DNA from: JAAZKV01 sp041659525
GTDB taxonomy: Archaea; Iainarchaeota; Iainarchaeia; Iainarchaeales; JAAZKV01
NCBI GenBank assembly: GCA_041659525.1
Contig: JBAZYC010000001.1
Location: forward strand, 434,001 to 498,000
Direction: 5' to 3'
Length of the DNA: 64,000 nucleotides
Under the pieces are notes generated by a model. The model saw nothing but the letters and a program-made list of their open reading frames with translations. It did no database searches and was not told the origin of the DNA. Positions 16,944 through 25,836 of this stretch are shown here, piece by piece. Within the stretch, counting starts at the first letter, position 1. Each line of letters starts with the position of its first letter. A program made the translations under genes and the position numbers.

Positions 16944-19900
16944 ATGAAACCTTCACTTAGAGCTAAATTTACTTTCCTAAAAGAAAACAAAAAGCAAATA
17001 AAGATTTTGTTAACCGCCATCTTCCTTTTGCAATTAATCTTCTTACTTGGCTGCACTGAAATGTCAAGAGCTGAAAAAAATCTTTGTTATTCGCTTTCCA
17101 GCAAAAGCTATAGTTACATTCCTGTTTGTGAAACAGAAAATAGTTGTTTTGAAAAAGTAAATCTTTTGTTTAAAACTGATTTGGGTTATCAACAAGAAAG
17201 TAACTTTTATGAACTAAAAAATAATGTGGCCAGAAGTTGGTTTTTTTATAATAAATCACTAATCGAAGCAAAAAATATTTCAAAAATTTGCCAAAGAGGA
17301 GATTATCTCGAACTAGCAGGGGCGATTAATCAAACAAAAGCCAATATTGACACCTCTTTTTTGGAATTAGATGCGGCTTTAGAAAAAAGCTTTGAAATAA
17401 TTTCGTATGAAGAAAAAAGTCTTTCTGAAGACAAAATTGATTTGGTAAAAGAAGAAGCAATTTATGAATCATTAATAGAACTAAGACAAATCCTTTCTGA
17501 ACTTTCTAGCGGAGAGACTAATTCTGATAGCTACGTTGCTTATTATAAGAAAAAAGTAGCTGAATTTAATAATTCGAATGCAAAAAAACTTCCCGACCCA
17601 CTTGTTGAAGAAATTCCTTTTTGGATACAAAACTATGCTTATTTAGATGGAACAATCTTGAAAGAACTTGGATTAAGTACAGAACTAGCTTTTCCTTTCC
17701 TAAGTTATGGATTAGTAAAAGCAATGGATTACATGGAGGCTAGATTTTACACCACCCAAGGATTAAGAGAATTACAAAATTTTCCTCTTTCGGGATTTAT
17801 ACTATTATACTCTAATTTAGGGGGCAATAGTAATTCCTCTTTGAAGCGATTTGCTGATTTAATGAATAGGGTTAGCATAAACAAAAAAACTGCCCAAAAA
17901 ACAGCAGAAGATTTAACCACCCAAATTGAAAAAGAACTTTCTTTATGTGAAGAACTTGCTCAAAAAGCAAAGGATAATAAAAAGTATGAAACCCTTGCCC
18001 AAGAACTTACTTTACCAAGTATAACTAGCACGGAAGATGCAAAAACCTTATTAATAAGTCAAACAAAAGACTATTTAACAATAAAAGAAAACTATGCCAA
18101 AGGGAAGCTAAAACTTGGTGAAAAATTATTACAACTCAAAGAGGCCCTAAACAACTTTATTCAAATAAAAAAACAATTTGAGTGGGAAAACAACGAAATT
18201 AACCAAAAATTAAAAAGCGCATGTGAAGAAAAAGCAATCGGAATAAGAAAAGAACAATTAAGTTCAACAAATCCAAATTTACAACTCTTAATAGAAGAAA
18301 CCGTCTACTATGCCACAAAAATCCAAGATTCTAACGAAAAGAAACTTGATTATTGTTTTGAAATGACAGAAAAATACAAATTACTTCAAGAAGGACTAAA
18401 CGAATATTTGGAACTTGAAGCAAAACAAAAAGATTCTTCATTAGATTGTGTATTTTATCTAGAAAGTGTTTTTCCCCAAACAACCCTGAATGAACTTAAA
18501 TTAATGTTTGAGAACTTAAAAAAACAGGAAATTACAAAAGAAAATCTAATTCTTTTTGAACAAAATTGCTTGAGTATAAAAGAACAAGTAGATAATGAAC
18601 TAAATAGCGAAAAAAATGCAAAAGAGCTTCTTGAAAAATATAAAAACTTGCAATTCTTAATAGAAAATCTAAAAAAAGAACAAGTTTATTTTAAGGATGG
18701 AGAATTAGACAAAACTATTGTTGAATTACAAAATAAATTAATTAGTTATGAAAAATACTTCCAAAACGGATCAATTAATTTTTCTGAAGCTCTTCCTGTT
18801 GAAAAAGTTCTTCTCGAAGCATTAACTACTTCAATAGAAAAAGCAAACACCCTATTAATGGAAAAGATTATTGAATATGCTAAAAGAAATGCTCAGTTAA
18901 ATTGTATAACTAATCAAATTGTCGAAATAGATAAAACCTATTTATGCAACACAAACCTAGTCATCCCAAATCCTTTTTTTGAAATTACAAAACAGTTTAG
19001 TTTGGATTTTAATTTAAAACTCAAAGAAATTATTAACAAAAGCCCTTGTTTTTCAGAAATAAATCAAATAGATTCTAATTCATTAAAAATTAATTTTAAT
19101 TGTTTAAAACACGGATCCAATTTAGCAACTTTTTTAACTGAAGAAAAAATAACAACTTCTGAAAAAGAGGAATTTATTTATATTTCAAATGAAGAAAGTT
19201 TGATTAAAAAAAATATCCTACTTAGTAATAGCCTCACTTTGCAAAAAATTTTAATAAAAACCCCTTCTCTACCCCAAACAACTAACTCGATTGTTATTGT
19301 GAATGATCAAGAACTACAAAGTTACTTTGATGAGAAACAAAATGTATCTTTTTTGCTTGAAGAAGCTTCAAATAAAACAAATATATTTGTTTATTTATAT
19401 GTTAAAAATATTATTAACACCACAATCACTTATGTTTCATCAAACAGCAATTTAATTGAATATTCTTTCAAAGCACAAAATAATTTAACAAAAGATTTGA
19501 CTGCAGATCTATCTATTAATTTACCATCCAATAAGTTTGTTGAAAAAATAGAAATTCTTGATAACACTTACACCACAAAAAAACATGAACTTTTTAATGA
19601 CAAAATAATTCTAAAAAACCAGGCTTTTTTAGCAAAAGAAAACAAAACATATAAAGTGCTTATTTATACAAATTCAGAACTAGAATATTACCTTGAAGAA
19701 CTAAAAAACCAAAAAGATAAATTCTTGCTTTTAGGAGAAACTACCTTGGCTAATAATCTTAATCAAACTATTTTAGCTGGAGAAAAAAACACTATTAGCC
19801 AACTTAGAAAATTAGTTGAAGAAAATTTAATAAAAATAATTCAATTAGAAACTAATAAACAAAAAGATGAATCAATCGAATTTATGAAACAAAAAATACT

Positions 19901-20858
19901 CAAAAAAATAGAAGAATTAAGAAAAAGCACAAGTGAACTTGCCCTTTTAGGACTTGAAAAACAAGCGATAGAGTGTGAAAGCTTAGTCAACAAAGTACTT
20001 TCGCTTGATCTAACTAATGAAAACAATATAGCAAAAGCCTTTGATTTGCTTTCAACTGCAATCTTTAGTACCGATGAAGGAATCAAAAAAGGGGTTGAAG
20101 ACCTTACAATAAAATTAGACTTAATTAAAGGTTATGAAAATAATTTTGAATTTAATACTTTAAAGGATTCTTTTTTAAAATTAAAACAGAGTATTTTCGA
20201 AACAATTTCTTTTGATCCAGCTCTAGCAAAAAAAGATTTTTTGAATTTAAACAAAAAATATGAGGAAATTCTTTTGCTTAAATCTCAACTTGATAAAAAT
20301 TCACAAGATTATTCAAATAAATTAAAAAAAGAAGTTGAAAAAATATACTTAGTATCAAAAGAACTTACTTTAGAACTTGAACAAAATCTTTTTTCAAACG
20401 AAAACACTTTAATCCAAAGCAAAATTTTGGCACCAATAACTCAAAGCAGATTAAAAAAATTGAATCTTTTGCTTGATGAGATAAATAACTCCACTAAACC
20501 CCTAGAACAAAAACTTTCTGAAATTGAAGATATATACAACGAACTAACAAGGGCTAATGAAGTGCTTGAAAAACAAGCTATTGCTGCTTACAATGCAGGA
20601 ATTGATTCTGGTTTAGAGAAAGATGTTTTGTACAAAGGAAAAGCATTCATAGACGAAAATAAATATGTTGATGCTTTGCTTCTTCTTTCTTCAAAAAACC
20701 AACCCAAAAGTTTAATGTTTGGCAATGTGCCTTTTGCTTCATTTATCCCAATTATTATAATAATACTTCTCGCATTTGTAATTAAACAAGCTTTTGGAAA
20801 AAAAGAAAAAGAAGAAAATACTAAAAAGAATTTAATTTTAGAAGAATGGAAAGATTAA
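16944..20858 (+). CDS. Giant predicted surface protein: lipobox-like N-terminus, coiled coils, C-terminal anchor
   Basis: 1304 residues. A basic N-terminus and a membrane helix (about 20-36) end in the lipobox-like sequence FLLGC with Cys37, so it could be a lipid-anchored protein or simply a signal anchor. The body is dominated by Glu/Lys/Leu-rich helices and is interrupted at about 640-900 by a segment with more beta character, with YISNEE and TNSIVIVNDQ, and many N-x-S/T sequons. A C-terminal membrane helix (FIPIIIIILLAFVIKQAFG) and a charged tail close the protein. Most of the chain should be outside the cell. It looks like a long stalk or cell-surface scaffold. No enzyme motif was seen. 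Confidence 0.85.
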   Translation: MKPSLRAKFTFLKENKKQIKILLTAIFLLQLIFLLGCTEMSRAEKNLCYSLSSKSYSYIPVCETENSCFEKVNLLFKTDLGYQQESNFYELKNNVARSWFFYNKSLIEAKNISKICQRGDYLELAGAINQTKANIDTSFLELDAALEKSFEIISYEEKSLSEDKIDLVKEEAIYESLIELRQILSELSSGETNSDSYVAYYKKKVAEFNNSNAKKLPDPLVEEIPFWIQNYAYLDGTILKELGLSTELAFPFLSYGLVKAMDYMEARFYTTQGLRELQNFPLSGFILLYSNLGGNSNSSLKRFADLMNRVSINKKTAQKTAEDLTTQIEKELSLCEELAQKAKDNKKYETLAQELTLPSITSTEDAKTLLISQTKDYLTIKENYAKGKLKLGEKLLQLKEALNNFIQIKKQFEWENNEINQKLKSACEEKAIGIRKEQLSSTNPNLQLLIEETVYYATKIQDSNEKKLDYCFEMTEKYKLLQEGLNEYLELEAKQKDSSLDCVFYLESVFPQTTLNELKLMFENLKKQEITKENLILFEQNCLSIKEQVDNELNSEKNAKELLEKYKNLQFLIENLKKEQVYFKDGELDKTIVELQNKLISYEKYFQNGSINFSEALPVEKVLLEALTTSIEKANTLLMEKIIEYAKRNAQLNCITNQIVEIDKTYLCNTNLVIPNPFFEITKQFSLDFNLKLKEIINKSPCFSEINQIDSNSLKINFNCLKHGSNLATFLTEEKITTSEKEEFIYISNEESLIKKNILLSNSLTLQKILIKTPSLPQTTNSIVIVNDQELQSYFDEKQNVSFLLEEASNKTNIFVYLYVKNIINTTITYVSSNSNLIEYSFKAQNNLTKDLTADLSINLPSNKFVEKIEILDNTYTTKKHELFNDKIILKNQAFLAKENKTYKVLIYTNSELEYYLEELKNQKDKFLLLGETTLANNLNQTILAGEKNTISQLRKLVEENLIKIIQLETNKQKDESIEFMKQKILKKIEELRKSTSELALLGLEKQAIECESLVNKVLSLDLTNENNIAKAFDLLSTAIFSTDEGIKKGVEDLTIKLDLIKGYENNFEFNTLKDSFLKLKQSIFETISFDPALAKKDFLNLNKKYEEILLLKSQLDKNSQDYSNKLKKEVEKIYLVSKELTLELEQNLFSNENTLIQSKILAPITQSRLKKLNLLLDEINNSTKPLEQKLSEIEDIYNELTRANEVLEKQAIAAYNAGIDSGLEKDVLYKGKAFIDENKYVDALLLLSSKNQPKSLMFGNVPFASFIPIIIIILLAFVIKQAFGKKEKEENTKKNLILEEWKD

Positions 20859-20878
20859 GTTAATCACTTATAAAGCAA

Positions 20879-22042
20879 TTAATTACTTTCTTTTGCAAAG
20901 TATATCCACGCAAATATTGCTGCACCAACGAATATCCCAATAATAGCAAATAATACTTCAAAAGGAATACTGTTTTGTTTTACTTCTAATTCTATTTTGT
21001 TTGAAGAATAAATATTATTTGTATCAGTAACTGTTGCGAAGAAAGTGTAGTTACCACCAGAAAGCTGGGTTGAATCAAAAGTTATTTCTTTCTCGCTTTT
21101 ACCCAAAATTGTAATTTGTTGAGTTGAAGCTTGTAATGCTGTTTGGGGAGAAACTATTATGGTTCCATTAAATGTTTCTGCCCAGTTATTTTTTATAATC
21201 GCTTTGAAGTTGTAAGGAGCTTGTTCGTTAAGAGCAACTAAAGAAATTTCTATTTGATTAGGGTTTAGTACACTCATTTGAGGGTGTGAGCTAAGCATAA
21301 CTTGTTTTTCCCCAAAAATGTTAGTAAAAAATAATGCTGCTAAAGGTAAATTGTAAGAACTGATTACTGAAGGTTTTATGTAATAATCAAATTGTTTTGT
21401 TTCATTAGGCCCTATTGTTGTTGTCGCACTAGATTCGCCTTCAACAATATCAAAACTAGTAATTACAACTTTTGCTCTTGTATCCGGATGAACAAATTGA
21501 ACATAAACACTTGCTGATTTTGTCCCTTTATTTGAAACAATAATACTCATTTTTGCTCTTTCTCCTAAAAAAATCTTGCCAGGAGCATTATTAGTTATAC
21601 TCAAAACAGGGGTATCAATTAAACTTATAAAAGAATTAGAAGTAATTTCCACTTTCTTTGTCAATCCTCCAAGGACTGTGCATAAATTTATTTTTGTTTC
21701 ATTCTTTATGCTTGGAACAAATACTCTTGCCCAACAATTTTGAGTACAAGAAAAACTTTCTGGCCAAAGAACCTCTTCAGCTCCCCCATTAATTGAAACG
21801 GTTATGTAAGAACTATCATTTTGGTAATCAGTAAAAATTGAATCAATAGAAAGAATTCCTGCCCCAACCTCTGCTTTTGCTGAGTTTGGAATAGAAATTG
21901 TTAATTCTTTACATTCTTTAGTAGAAGCTTTGTCTAAGGAAATCCCTGAAAAACCATAATCTGAAAGAGGGGCTTGGTAAGCAAATACACTTGTTAAAAA
22001 GAAAAAAATAAATAAAATTCCAAAAATTCTTAGTTTAGCCAT
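20879..22042 (-). CDS. Secreted/surface protein with CARDB-like domains and C-terminal anchor
   Basis: 387 residues. Signal peptide at 1-23 (LRIFGILFIFFFLTSVFA). Two to three Ig-like beta domains of the COG1361/CARDB type follow, for example LSITNNAPGKIFLGERAKMSIIVSNKGTKSA and IEISLVALNEQAPYNFKAIIKNN. A membrane anchor (PFEVLFAIIGIFVGAAIFAWIYF) is at the C-terminus. The GTGAT element nine bases before the ATG at 22042 supports that start; the frame could begin three codons earlier at GTG. It converges on the giant surface protein with only 20 bp between the stops. A second gene of the same general design is at 35881. Likely an envelope or S-layer-associated component. Confidence 0.82.
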   Translation of the reverse strand: MAKLRIFGILFIFFFLTSVFAYQAPLSDYGFSGISLDKASTKECKELTISIPNSAKAEVGAGILSIDSIFTDYQNDSSYITVSINGGAEEVLWPESFSCTQNCWARVFVPSIKNETKINLCTVLGGLTKKVEITSNSFISLIDTPVLSITNNAPGKIFLGERAKMSIIVSNKGTKSASVYVQFVHPDTRAKVVITSFDIVEGESSATTTIGPNETKQFDYYIKPSVISSYNLPLAALFFTNIFGEKQVMLSSHPQMSVLNPNQIEISLVALNEQAPYNFKAIIKNNWAETFNGTIIVSPQTALQASTQQITILGKSEKEITFDSTQLSGGNYTFFATVTDTNNIYSSNKIELEVKQNSIPFEVLFAIIGIFVGAAIFAWIYFAKESN

Positions 22043-22129
22043 TTTTATCACTTATACTAAATGCATTAGTGCAAAAATAAGTTTTAAAACGTTCAGGGCA
22101 GGCAAAAATCTTGGTTTTTTGCCCAAATC

Positions 22130-22606
22130 TCAAACATTTAGCGCTTTTTGGGCTAATGCCAAAGTCATTTTTTCAGAAGATTTTGATTGAATTAAAATTA
22201 TTTTCTTTTTAGAATAATTTTTTTCAATTTGCTTTTTACAGTAATCTATTCCTTCGCAAAAAACGTTGTCCATTATTTTTTGTTCAGAATAATTTCTTTG
22301 TTCAAGACGCATTTGAAGCTCTTCAGGATCTACTTTAAGCAAAATTACTTTGTCCACTTTTAATTTTGTTTCACAAACTACGTGTCCTTCTAAAATAATA
22401 TTTTTGTTTTTTATTAAAAATTTGTTTACTTTTTTTCCAAATTCTTTAATAGGTATTTCGAGTTCATTTTCATCATTAAATTTACCAATTCCTTGTTGTA
22501 GAGCAAAATCTTTTTCGTTAATTACTTGTAAATTAAGTTTTTTACCCAAAGCTTTTGCAAGAGTGGTTTTTCCACACCCAGGTGTGCCTGTTACTATTAG
22601 TTTCAT
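22130..22606 (-). CDS. AK6/Fap7-type adenylate kinase-like NTPase
   Basis: 158 residues. Walker A GTPGCGKTTLAKAL at the extreme N-terminus (KLIVTGTPGCGKTT), the conserved NEKDFAL after strand 2, the NMP-binding and core segment IILEGHVVC and the LID-like RLEQRNYSEQKIMDNVFCEGIDYC, all typical of the archaeal/eukaryotic AK6 (Fap7, hCINAP; COG1936) family. The family has adenylate kinase or ATPase activity and helps mature the small ribosomal subunit through uS11. The ATG at 22606 was preferred over a TTG six codons upstream because the P-loop strand begins there. Confidence 0.88.
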   Translation of the reverse strand: MKLIVTGTPGCGKTTLAKALGKKLNLQVINEKDFALQQGIGKFNDENELEIPIKEFGKKVNKFLIKNKNIILEGHVVCETKLKVDKVILLKVDPEELQMRLEQRNYSEQKIMDNVFCEGIDYCKKQIEKNYSKKKIILIQSKSSEKMTLALAQKALNV

Positions 22607-22692
22607 ACAAATATACTTTGTCAAAAAGGGTTAAAAAAGTATAAATAGGGCGAAACTTGAACTAAATTGAGTAGAAATAAAGAAGTGAATTT

Positions 22693-22821
22693 TTATTTAA
22701 AATTTTTTGTAAAAGCTGCCTGCTCATTTTCAAGGCATTTTCCTTTTGAGCATAACGCCTTATACAAAAACACTTCTTTTTCTTGGCAAGAAAATTCTTC
22801 GAACTGTGGCATATAACTCAT
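22693..22821 (-). CDS. Cysteine-containing micro-protein (42 residues)
   Basis: A minus-strand frame starting at the ATG at 22821, with a second in-frame ATG at 22812. It encodes MSYMPQFEEFSCQEKEVFLY and ends CSKGKCLENEQAAFTKNFK, with three Cys (C-x11-C-x4-C), the last two in CSKGKC. Upstream on the same strand is a TATA-like TTTTATATG about 25-30 bp before the ATG, the spacing seen for leaderless genes here. That promoter match is the main support. Function unknown; a small zinc-binding protein is possible. Confidence 0.5.
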   Translation of the reverse strand: MSYMPQFEEFSCQEKEVFLYKALCSKGKCLENEQAAFTKNFK

Positions 22822-22924
22822 CCAGTCTTAATAGAAATTAAGACATATAAAAACCTTACTAGTGCAATCAAAAACTTGGACAAAAGTTTTATTTGCCTGA
22901 AATAAAAAATATTTTATTTTAAAA

Positions 22925-23551
22925 TTAGTGTAAAAAGTTTTGAAGTAAACTTTGGTACAAAAGTTCAAAAGTAAACTCTTCAGTGCAATATTTTTTTATT
23001 TTTATATAGTCTTGTTTTAGATAAAAAGTCGAAACATCTTTCCCACTGGCTTCTTTAATCGGAATTTCAAAATAAGAGTTAATTGCTTTTTGAGAAATTG
23101 TTCTAAAATCCTCATCTCTTTTTGTTGCTTTTGAAACAGCCATCCCCAATTGGGCCAAATCAATGTGGCGGGGTTGGGTAAATAACAAATTAAACAATTC
23201 TTTTTTAGAAGCGATTTCGTGGTGAGTCATTCGAGCCATTAAATAATTCAAATCATAAGCTAAGTGATTAAATCCAACTATTTTCAAAAAAGTTTCTCCG
23301 CTATTAAATTCCTTTTTTTCTATTTCTTTAAGAAGTTTGTAAAATTCTTCCAAAAGTTTTTTTTCAGAACCAATTTCCCATTCAAATAAAAAAGAAGGTT
23401 CTTTTATCTGCTCGGCTTTTGGAGCATGTGATAAATGGTAATAATTATAGGCTATTACAATTACTTTGCTTTTTGAATGATGTGGATTTAACCCAGACAT
23501 ATTATCTTCTGGATCCACCATTGATTCTATATCTAAAAACAAAAACCCCAT
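22925..23551 (-). CDS. DnaQ/PolB-exonuclease-like RNase H-fold protein
   Basis: 208 residues with the layout of a DEDD 3'-5' exonuclease: ExoI at the N-terminus (FLFLDIESM, D-x-E), ExoII-like VGFNHLAYDLNYL (N-x3-(F/Y)D) and a C-terminal YCTEEFTFELLY in the place of ExoIII, with Glu where Asp is usual. TQPRHIDLAQLG also fits the polymerase-type exonuclease family. The start at 23551 (MGFLFLDIE) is placed by a TATA-like TTTATATTC about 25 bp upstream; the 21-codon longer frame is unlikely. Catalysis is plausible but ExoIII is weak. A stand-alone proofreading-like or RNA-trimming nuclease would fit. Confidence 0.65.
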   Translation of the reverse strand: MGFLFLDIESMVDPEDNMSGLNPHHSKSKVIVIAYNYYHLSHAPKAEQIKEPSFLFEWEIGSEKKLLEEFYKLLKEIEKKEFNSGETFLKIVGFNHLAYDLNYLMARMTHHEIASKKELFNLLFTQPRHIDLAQLGMAVSKATKRDEDFRTISQKAINSYFEIPIKEASGKDVSTFYLKQDYIKIKKYCTEEFTFELLYQSLLQNFLH

Positions 23552-23620
23552 TTTAATCAAAGAGAATAAGCTAGAAAATGAATATAAATGTTGCAAACCC
23601 CCATTTTTGGCCAAAACTAC

Positions 23621-23905
23621 TTATTGAAGAGTAACCAAAGAAAATTTACTTAAGGGAAGTTTCTTTTCGCAAAAAAAAACTTTTGCATGATCCTTTGTTG
23701 TTTGTTCAGCCGGATTATCCCCGATTTCTACTGGAGTTTTGATAATTTCTCGCTGCTTTTTCTCAGAATCAAGGCTTATTACAAGAGCAGTAGCGAACAA
23801 AATTACCATTATATCATAGAAACTTGTACCATTTCCCACCCACTGGTATATTCCAGTTAGTGTTGCAAACAACGCAATTCCTTTGATAGTTAAGGTTTGT
23901 TCCAT
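23621..23905 (-). CDS. Small two-helix membrane protein, unknown
   Basis: 94 residues. Two hydrophobic segments, IKGIALFATLTGIYQWVG (about 8-25) and YDIMVILFATALVISLD (about 30-46), then a polar tail. One of the strongest Shine-Dalgarno sequences in the window, GGGAGGAG, precedes its ATG by seven bases. The gap upstream holds a palindrome and repeats shared with the divergent Lrp-like regulator at 24107, so the two may be co-regulated. No family recognised. Confidence 0.68.
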   Translation of the reverse strand: MEQTLTIKGIALFATLTGIYQWVGNGTSFYDIMVILFATALVISLDSEKKQREIIKTPVEIGDNPAEQTTKDHAKVFFCEKKLPLSKFSLVTLQ

Positions 23906-23959
23906 TCTAATCTCCTCCCTTTGCCTCTAATAGTATTACTGCCACTCAAGTTAATTAAC

Positions 23960-24100
23960 TAACCTAATACAATGCACATTATTTTAAAAAAAAAATGTGC
24001 TAAGTCACTAAAAATATATCTAATATTAGGAATATTCACTAATTAAAGTTAATTTAATGTGGTGATTAATCAATACCTTTTTACACACAATTAACCTAAT
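23960..24100. promoter_or_regulatory. Repeated and palindromic elements upstream of the Lrp-like gene
   Basis: TAACCTAAT occurs twice, at about 23960-23968 and 24092-24100. A 10-bp palindrome CTAATATTAG lies at 24020-24029, between the divergent membrane protein and the Lrp-like regulator. Such spaced elements are common at Lrp-type autoregulated promoters. AT-richness weakens the case. Confidence 0.35.
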
Positions 24101-24106
24101 TTTATT

Positions 24107-25063
24107 ATGGATGAAACAAAGAGCTTAAGGGAAAAAGTTTTAGAAGAAGCTTATGTAAACGGAATCCAAAATAAAACTGGTTTATTACATGAACGGCTTA
24201 ACTTGAAAAAAGCAACTGTTGATTACACTTTGCAAAAATTACTTGACGAAAATTATTTTTCTAGAACTAAATATGAAATTGATCTAAACAAACTTGGAAT
24301 TGGTAATTTTGCTTGGGTTCTTGTAAGTGTTAATTGGGAAAAGATAGCTGAAGAAGATTTACTAAAAAAATTATTATCCTTAACTCAAGTAGTTACTATT
24401 GCTGAAATTACTGGAAAAAGCGATTTAGCACTAAAAATATTTGGGTCAAGCATAACAAATATTAGTGCATTTATTTTAATGGTGGAAAAAAGTTTTGAAG
24501 GAATTATAACTGAGGTTCATGTTTATTTTGCAAATGCTGAATATAAAAGACATTATTTACCAACTCCTAAAAAAGAACTTTATAAAATAAACAAAGTTGA
24601 TTGCGCAATAATGCACGAAAAAATGGCCAACCCAAAGATTAGCCTTATTGAAATTTCACAAAAACATAAATTCCATAGAAATACTGTTTCAAAAAGATGG
24701 GACAATTTGTGGAAAGAAGGAATTGTTGTTAAAGAGCTTCCTGATCTTACCCAAAAGGGTTATGATGAATTAAAAATGGGTTTGAAAGCTTTTACTGTAA
24801 TAAAACCTGTTCCTGGGCGAGAGGAAAAAATAATTAAAATGCTTATAAAAAGAAAATGGATCCAAGACATTTTTACCACTCTTTCAAACGAGATAGTTAT
24901 TATTTTTAGAACTGAAAATAGTGCCGCGCTTGCAACAGAACAAAGACTTATTGGAAAAACTGATTTTTCAATTAAAAGAACTAACACAAGTATTTTCCTT
25001 ACAAAACACAACAAAAATTCTTTAAGCCTACCTGAAATTAAAGGGCTCATTAAAAATTGTTAA
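24107..25063 (+). CDS. Double Lrp/AsnC-type transcriptional regulator
   Basis: 318 residues that look like two Lrp/AsnC units in one chain. Unit 1 is a helix-turn-helix (TGLLHERLNLKKATVDYTLQKLLDENYFSRTKYEIDLNKLG) plus a ligand-type alpha-beta RAM domain with TIAEITGKSDLALKIFGSS. Unit 2 is a helix-turn-helix at about 175-225 (ISLIEISQKHKFHRNTVSKRWDNLWKEGIV) followed by a second alpha-beta sandwich (LKAFTVIKPVPGREEKIIKML ... IFTTLSNEIVIIFRTEN). Normal Lrp proteins are about 150 residues and dimerise; this would be an internal dimer. Target unknown. A T-run hairpin ends the gene. Confidence 0.82.
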   Translation: MDETKSLREKVLEEAYVNGIQNKTGLLHERLNLKKATVDYTLQKLLDENYFSRTKYEIDLNKLGIGNFAWVLVSVNWEKIAEEDLLKKLLSLTQVVTIAEITGKSDLALKIFGSSITNISAFILMVEKSFEGIITEVHVYFANAEYKRHYLPTPKKELYKINKVDCAIMHEKMANPKISLIEISQKHKFHRNTVSKRWDNLWKEGIVVKELPDLTQKGYDELKMGLKAFTVIKPVPGREEKIIKMLIKRKWIQDIFTTLSNEIVIIFRTENSAALATEQRLIGKTDFSIKRTNTSIFLTKHNKNSLSLPEIKGLIKNC

Positions 25064-25070
25064 ATTTAAG

Positions 25071-25092
25071 AAAAAAGAACTCTTTTTTAATC
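25071..25092 (+). terminator. A/T-stem hairpin after the Lrp-like gene
   Basis: AAAAAAG (25071-25077) and CTTTTTT (25082-25088) pair around a 4-nt loop directly after the stop codon. The stem ends in the T-run itself, as in some intrinsic terminators. Confidence 0.4.
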
Positions 25093-25124
25093 ATTTTGGG
25101 TTTAATTTATTTTGAGTGATACTG

Positions 25125-25418
25125 ATGATGATTAAAGATCTAAAACCAAGAACCCCTTTTGAAGAATTAACTTTAGAAGTAGTTACAAAAGGAGAACCAA
25201 GAGCTTTTGCCACTGCACAAGGACAGGGAACTGTTTGTAATGCTGCTGTGAAAGATGAAACTGGGGAAGAAATTTCTCTTACTCTTTGGAATGATGAATA
25301 CAAACTTATTAATGATGGAGATAAAATAAAGATTACTAACGGATGGGTAAATGAATACAAAGGAAAACTACAAATCAGCGCTGGAAGACAGGGCAAAATA
25401 GAAGTTCTTTCTAAATAA
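25125..25418 (+). CDS. Small single-OB-fold nucleic-acid-binding protein
   Basis: 97 residues forming one OB fold of the RPA/SSB type: IKDLKPRTPFEELTLEVVTKGEPRAF, then GTVCNAAVKDETGEEISLTLWNDEYKLINDGDKIKITNGWVNEYKGKLQIS. The core pattern (DETGE...LTLWN, then GD.I.I.NG.V..Y.G..QI) is shared with the OB repeats of the RPA gene at 52771. It most likely binds single-stranded DNA or RNA. Two adjacent ATGs (25125, 25128) follow a GTGAT element; the first is used here. Confidence 0.87.
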   Translation: MMIKDLKPRTPFEELTLEVVTKGEPRAFATAQGQGTVCNAAVKDETGEEISLTLWNDEYKLINDGDKIKITNGWVNEYKGKLQISAGRQGKIEVLSK

Positions 25419-25505
25419 AATATTTAAAAAAAAAGAAAAAAAAATGGTTTTGAAGGCATGGGTGCAAAAGGCACCAATGCTAATTAAACCAATTTTTTTA
25501 CTAAT

Positions 25506-25727
25506 TTATTTTCTTTTTACTGTTTTAGAAACAGTTTTTTCTACTTTAGGTTCTATCCCTAATATTTCTTCAGCAGTTTTTTTCCTATTTCTACCGAAAT
25601 TTGCGTATTTTCTGAACTTGGTTTTAGTCCAAGCTTCTGGCTGTTTTGATCTCATTTTTTGTTCTTGCGCCAAGAGCTCAATTCTCAAGTCTTCATCTAC
25701 ACCCATATTTAACAATACGTGACTCAT
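25506..25727 (-). CDS. Small basic protein, unknown
   Basis: 73 residues from the ATG at 25727, chosen because GGTGAG lies five bases upstream; the frame stays open to a GTG at 25757. The N-terminus is helical (SHVLLNMGVDEDLRIELLAQEQKM) and the rest basic (TKTKFRKYANFGRNRKKTAEE), ending in a Lys-rich tail. It is divergent from the methyltransferase at 25837 and shares its promoter region. No family recognised; nucleic-acid binding is a guess from charge. Confidence 0.65.
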   Translation of the reverse strand: MSHVLLNMGVDEDLRIELLAQEQKMRSKQPEAWTKTKFRKYANFGRNRKKTAEEILGIEPKVEKTVSKTVKRK

Positions 25728-25795
25728 TAAGCTCACCATCCAATTTGTTTGGAACACTCTAAAAAAATAGCTCCACTACACATTGGGTTGGAAGT

Positions 25796-25820
25796 AGTAT
25801 ATAAACCTTTTTAAGCCTAA
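25796..25820. promoter_or_regulatory. Divergent promoter with two TATA-like boxes
   Basis: GTTTATATAC on the minus strand (about 25797-25806) and CTTTTTAAG on the plus strand (about 25807-25815) overlap between the two divergent genes. The plus-strand box is about 25 bp before the ATG at 25837, giving a leaderless methyltransferase mRNA. Confidence 0.5.
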
Positions 25821-25836
25821 ATTAGATGGTTTAACC

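Noticed and set aside
25444..25722. 92-codon plus-strand frame
   Set aside because: Antisense to the 25506-25727 gene, hydrophobic by complement of a basic protein, and no ribosome-binding site.
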